Of a DNA stretch of 64,000 bases, positions 59,843 to 64,000 are shown piece by piece. The position numbers and the translations under genes are program-made. A model generated the notes under the pieces. The model was not told the origin of the DNA and made no database searches. It was given only the letters and a program-made list of their open reading frames with translations. Position 1 is the stretch's first letter. Each line of letters starts with the position of its first letter. Origin of the DNA: Trochalopteron elliotii (taxonomy: Eukaryota; Chordata; Aves; Passeriformes; Leiothrichidae); assembly GCA_024734555.1 (NCBI GenBank), contig JANPWX010000480.1, forward strand, positions 4,278,671-4,342,670, in the 5' to 3' direction.

Positions 59843-62800
59843 GTGAGTCTTATAGAGTTGAAATACAGAGCTGAGAATGATGAGAAATTAGATTTTATTT
59901 GAATAAATTAAGGATGATGATAAATATTTTTTGCTGTGTTCTACAGCTGGGTTCATTTTCCCCTGTGCTGGTTCCCTGCAGTGGCAAGCAGAGTGCCATC
60001 TCGTGGATAAAGACCTGTACTCAGAGCAAAGCATGGCCCTGTCTTTTCTCCACTGCTTGGAAGAAAATCAATGATGGTGTACAAATATGACCAGAATATA
60101 CAGCCAGCTGCCTGCAGAAGCATTGGTGGTTTTTGACATTTCTTCCCTCCTGATACACAGCAAAAAACCCTACTGGGACTGTGCCAGACAGCAGCACCTG
60201 TGGAATCCAAGCATATATTTCCCTGGAGTGCATTATTTTTGAATTATGCTGGTGGTAATATGTAGTAGATATTCACTTGGTTGGCTTATTAATAGAGAAC
60301 AATTTCCCACGGTGGAAAATGTACCATTTTTATTATGGTATGTTAATTATAATATTTCACATGCCAGTGAGGATCAGTCACAACTTATATTTAGAGAAAG
60401 TCTGAATGATTAAGAACATTCCTGTAGCTTATGTTTTAATCCCGTTTTGGAATAGAGACAAAATCAGTGTTGCCTGCCTATTAATAGATGATAACAATTT
60501 TAAGGCATATTTCTGTGCAATCTGTCCATAAATTAGGTTTAAAAAAAGAGATGAATTTCCATACCATAGGATTCAATGCAAGCTCTCTGCAGTACCACAA
60601 ACACACACATGGATTTCTCTCTTCCCTCCAGTAAAGGGCTAAACCATAAATTGAAATCTGATCCTCTGCTCATATTTTATCTGTGCCTTCTGCACCCCAT
60701 TTCTACAGAGACAGAAAATGTCCCCACACTTTTCCTGTGCCTTCCTCCACTGCCTGTGCAGTTCTCCTTTCCATTTAGTTTGACCAGCAGTCACTACTCA
60801 GCCACATCAGTCTCTTCCCTTCCTTGCCTGATTTTTTGTGCCTGGGGGTTGAGAGCTCTTGTGCTCTGTGGAAAGCATCCTCAAAAACCTGGAGTAAGGA
60901 GAAAATTACTCCTTTTGCAGTTTATTGGCCCAGCTGTGTCTTTTAACTGAGCTCTGAGATGCCAAACAGACTCAGTGAGTGCACCTGGGCTTCCTTTGGC
61001 TTAAAATGTTGTTGAATGAAGGACAAACAGGTTGGCCCATGAGAAATAAGGGCACTGCAGTTTCAGTCAGTGGAATTCTCAGGTTCCTAATGAAACTTAT
61101 CAAACTGATCTCACTACAAAGCAAATTGCAGTGTAAACAAAGCAGAGCAGCCTAATTTGCTAAGCCCATCTGGGTGATTTGGTCCTAATTCAGAATTTCA
61201 AGAGAAAACTGAAGAAGGGCTGTGTAACTTTATGTTGTGTGCCTTTTCCATGACTTCAGGCTGTAAAACATTCACCTGATTCACTGAGGGCAGAAACAAG
61301 GCACACACCCAGAGTCAGGCCAGCTCTTCCCTTGACCAGCAGCAAGGGCAGCAGTGCCAGTCAGCTCATGGGCAGTGATCTGTCTTTACACTTACAGGGA
61401 GGGTGGAACATTTTCTGTCTTCTCCTATTCCACAGTAAAGACAAGGCCTTGGACTCATGCAAAAAAATGAAATCCCTGTGCTGGATCTCCAAGCTCTTTC
61501 AGGGGTGAATGTCCAGCTCACTGTGAGGCCAAGGAATGTTTGGTTTAGGTTGTAGAACCAGACAGCTCCTGCTTAAAATTTCACTTTAGCACAGCCTGCT
61601 TCCCCCTGCTCCCTGAGCCAGCATTTCCAGTCCTGTCCTTGCAGTGGGCTGTTATTTGTCTGCCAAAAGGGCCCTGCAATGTAAAGTCCATTAGCTGCAG
61701 GGCCATCAGTCTGTGACAGAAGTGTGCTGTTTTCTGTCCTGGAGCCCAATTCCTGACTGAAGTCACTCTGCAAGATCTGAGCAAATGGAAGATAAGTAGG
61801 TTCTTACCAGACGGATCCACAGAAAGTTACCAAACACTGAATAACATCTTAAAGGCTGCACTCTTGAAAAATAGGCTGCTCATTGTGTTCATGAATGAAA
61901 AATTACAGATAGAGTAAGCTGCAAATAGTTGCTTTTCTCCCTTCTTATTAATAGGGGTAGTTTCTACTTCCATTTACATCCTGTGTGTTGCATTCTTTCA
62001 GATGATCATTAATTTGTTTTTGCTGAGAGCCAAGTTTTGACATATACTCTTAAATCAAATGAGGAGCTCTCCCAACCATTCCATACACCAGTATCAGGTA
62101 GCTCTTTAGCAGATTACTGGGTTTTCCAGAGCTGTTAACTATTGATTCTGTAGAAGGGACAATATTAATAGCTCTTTGGTGGATTTCAGAAACTGAGCAT
62201 ATACAAAATGGTGAAAAAGTTTGTGGAACCTCTTAGACATATGCTGTGTCTACTCTGACTGATGCAGTTCTGTGAAAAGCAGTGAAGCAGACAGGATCTG
62301 TCAACAATTATTCATCAAATGCCTGATTTGTTAAATATTGCATACAGATTGCCTGCTGAATAACAAGCAGCCAATTCTGGAACTTGCTTCAGTGTAATTT
62401 AGAGCTCCTCCCAATCAGCTATTAACATCTGGACTTTTGAGTATGTTAGACCAAGCTACCAAGCTATTATTTTAATTTCATTGCTGCCTTCTTACAAGAT
62501 CCTATCTAATTAACTATAATAGTGCCATTTGAAAAGCTCTCAATTTTTTTAGAGCAGCTTAGAAGCAGTGCTAGCTGTCTTGGCAAATCAGTCATTTGTT
62601 TTGATAACCTGAGTGATTAATACATTGAAATGCCATCACCTTATTCTGGACTCAGAATTGTTGAAACTTAATGCACAGCGCATAAAAAAAGCTCTTTAGT
62701 AAACACTAATGCTTTAAGCATTCCTCAGTTTGCCAGCTCCAGGAGAAGAAACAACAAAAATAGCCAAGGAATGTTCTTCCTCAGTGAAACTACAGAAGGT

Positions 62801-64000
62801 GGCCCTTTTCAACAATGAATAAATTCCCTTTCCTTGATGAAACAAAGTGTGGGTTTGATCCAGCTGCCACTCCATCAGAGAAAATGAAAGTGGAGACTGC
62901 CACAGTAAATGATGCATATTCCTTTGTGGGAATTAATGCATGGTTAAACAGGCAATAATCAAATCACTGAAGATGCAATTTCAAAAGAGGCATTTAAAGA
63001 GTAGAAGTCTTGCTAGAGCATTTTGGGTCAGAGTTTAATGCCCATAAATGCTTTTTATGTATTTATACAGGCAGCTTATCCTGTTTTTAAACTCCAACCA
63101 AGATTTTAGGAGATCTGTGATGATCTCTGACTGACTCAGTGTTTGAGCCCAGCTGTCCATGAGTGCTGGCATGTTGTTCAAGGCTTTCCAGGAATTGTGG
63201 AGCATGGACTGCTGAGAAGGCCAAGGATCCCAAAGAGGGGTGGCTGCTAAAAGCAGATTTACTCGTGTCATTGTGACATAAGCATGTTCACTTTCTGAGC
63301 CCAACCTGAAACATGTGACTGGAATCTTAAATTGGGAAACAATTTGTGTCCCAAATCCACAACATCTCTTCCAGAGATTTTCCAGACCTTCAACTCCAGT
63401 TTCTGTACAAAGCAGGGAATAATAGCATTAGGCTAATGACAATCAAACCTGCAACAGCACTGAAGGGTCGTCAGGTGGAAAGGACAGATATTTGCATTCA
63501 CTTCAGTTGACTCCCAGCACAATTCCTCCATTTTTCAGAGGTGTCAGGATAAAGTACTTGTAGATGATGCTTTTCCCCGGCCCTTGGCAGTGTGGTATGT
63601 TCTGTTCCATTTTTGCAGGCAATGAGAAGGTGTTTACAAATAGCACAGTGCTGCATTAGCTGAATCTGTGAACCTTACTAGTACTGCAGACTCCAATTTA
63701 ACCAAGAGATTTTTGGTTTTTCAGACTAGTTCTCATGCATACAGTTCTCTCTTCTTCTCTTAAGCCCACAAGCAAACAAAAACCCCGTAAGCAAACAAAC
63801 AAAAACAACACAACCAAACACATAACACCAAGAAGACTTCAGTAATGATTTAAAGCAGAGCTGGGAGGGAGATGGGATATGGGTTGTTAATATTAAGCAC
63901 CTCCTGTTGTCAGCAAGAGCTTGAGGTGTATTAGAGCACAATCCTAGGCCATGTTTCTGTGTTGACTGATCTTGTGCAAGAATGAGGAGCAAACCCAAGC
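59843..64000. other. No gene seen
   Basis: Unique-looking AT-rich DNA. Open frames at 60576-60950 (+, 124 codons), 63035-63304 (-) and 63726-63998 (-) have no recognisable domain. A CAAA-rich tract lies at 63768-63830. Confidence 0.45.

Noticed and set aside
60576..60950. 124-codon plus-strand frame
   Set aside because: Leucine/serine-rich translation of pyrimidine-rich DNA, no domain or conserved motif seen.

Overview
This window looks like vertebrate nuclear DNA, most likely from a bird and probably a songbird. It is AT-rich and has very low coding density. It holds 3' fragments of CR1-type LINEs and several short solo LTRs of endogenous-retrovirus type, and I see no Alu, L1 or other mammalian repeats. 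No open reading frame is longer than about 146 codons, none shows a recognisable protein domain, and I see no tRNA, rRNA, CRISPR, operon or bacterial feature. The best reading is an intergenic desert or the inside of a very large intron. The species and locus cannot be fixed from the sequence alone.

Most of what can be read is fossil mobile DNA. A 300-304 bp LTR (called LTR-B here) occurs three times, at 1.5, 45.9 and 57.5 kb. Each copy has its own target-site duplication of about 6 bp, and the family carries CCAAT boxes, a TATA box and, in two copies, a polyadenylation signal. A 444-459 bp LTR-like repeat (LTR-A) occurs four times, at 6.2(+), 10.9(-), 31.6(+) and 54.3(-) kb. It has 9 bp inverted ends, probable 4 bp target duplications, a POU octamer kept in all four copies and a hairpin-forming segment. 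The fourth LTR-A copy sits inside a CR1 fragment, so the two can be dated relative to each other. A third, single LTR-like block at 48.2-48.6 kb (minus strand) borders a polypurine tract and possible internal sequence. A fourth LTR-like fragment starts near 37.27 kb.

The most distinctive local structure is a tandem array at 14.02-15.06 kb: about five units of about 190 bp, headed by three copies of a 21 bp unit that resembles part of the long one. Other structure includes a (TTA)n microsatellite at 4.6 kb, an AAGTATAT-rich block at 18.8 kb, a 53-nt purine-only run at 36.4 kb, a perfect 16 bp stem hairpin at 7.3 kb and a larger bulged hairpin at 31.1 kb.

Three segments on the plus strand have good splice-site-like borders: 19524-19579, 48944-49059 and 59607-59842. 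They could be exons of a long non-coding RNA or of a host gene, but chance pseudo-exons are expected in 64 kb and they are weak calls. The remaining sequence is unannotated, AT-rich, single-copy-looking DNA. I did not find a convincing new biological system. The strongest leads are the LTR-A structure (octamer plus hairpin), the 190 bp array with its nested 21 bp repeat, and the two hairpins.
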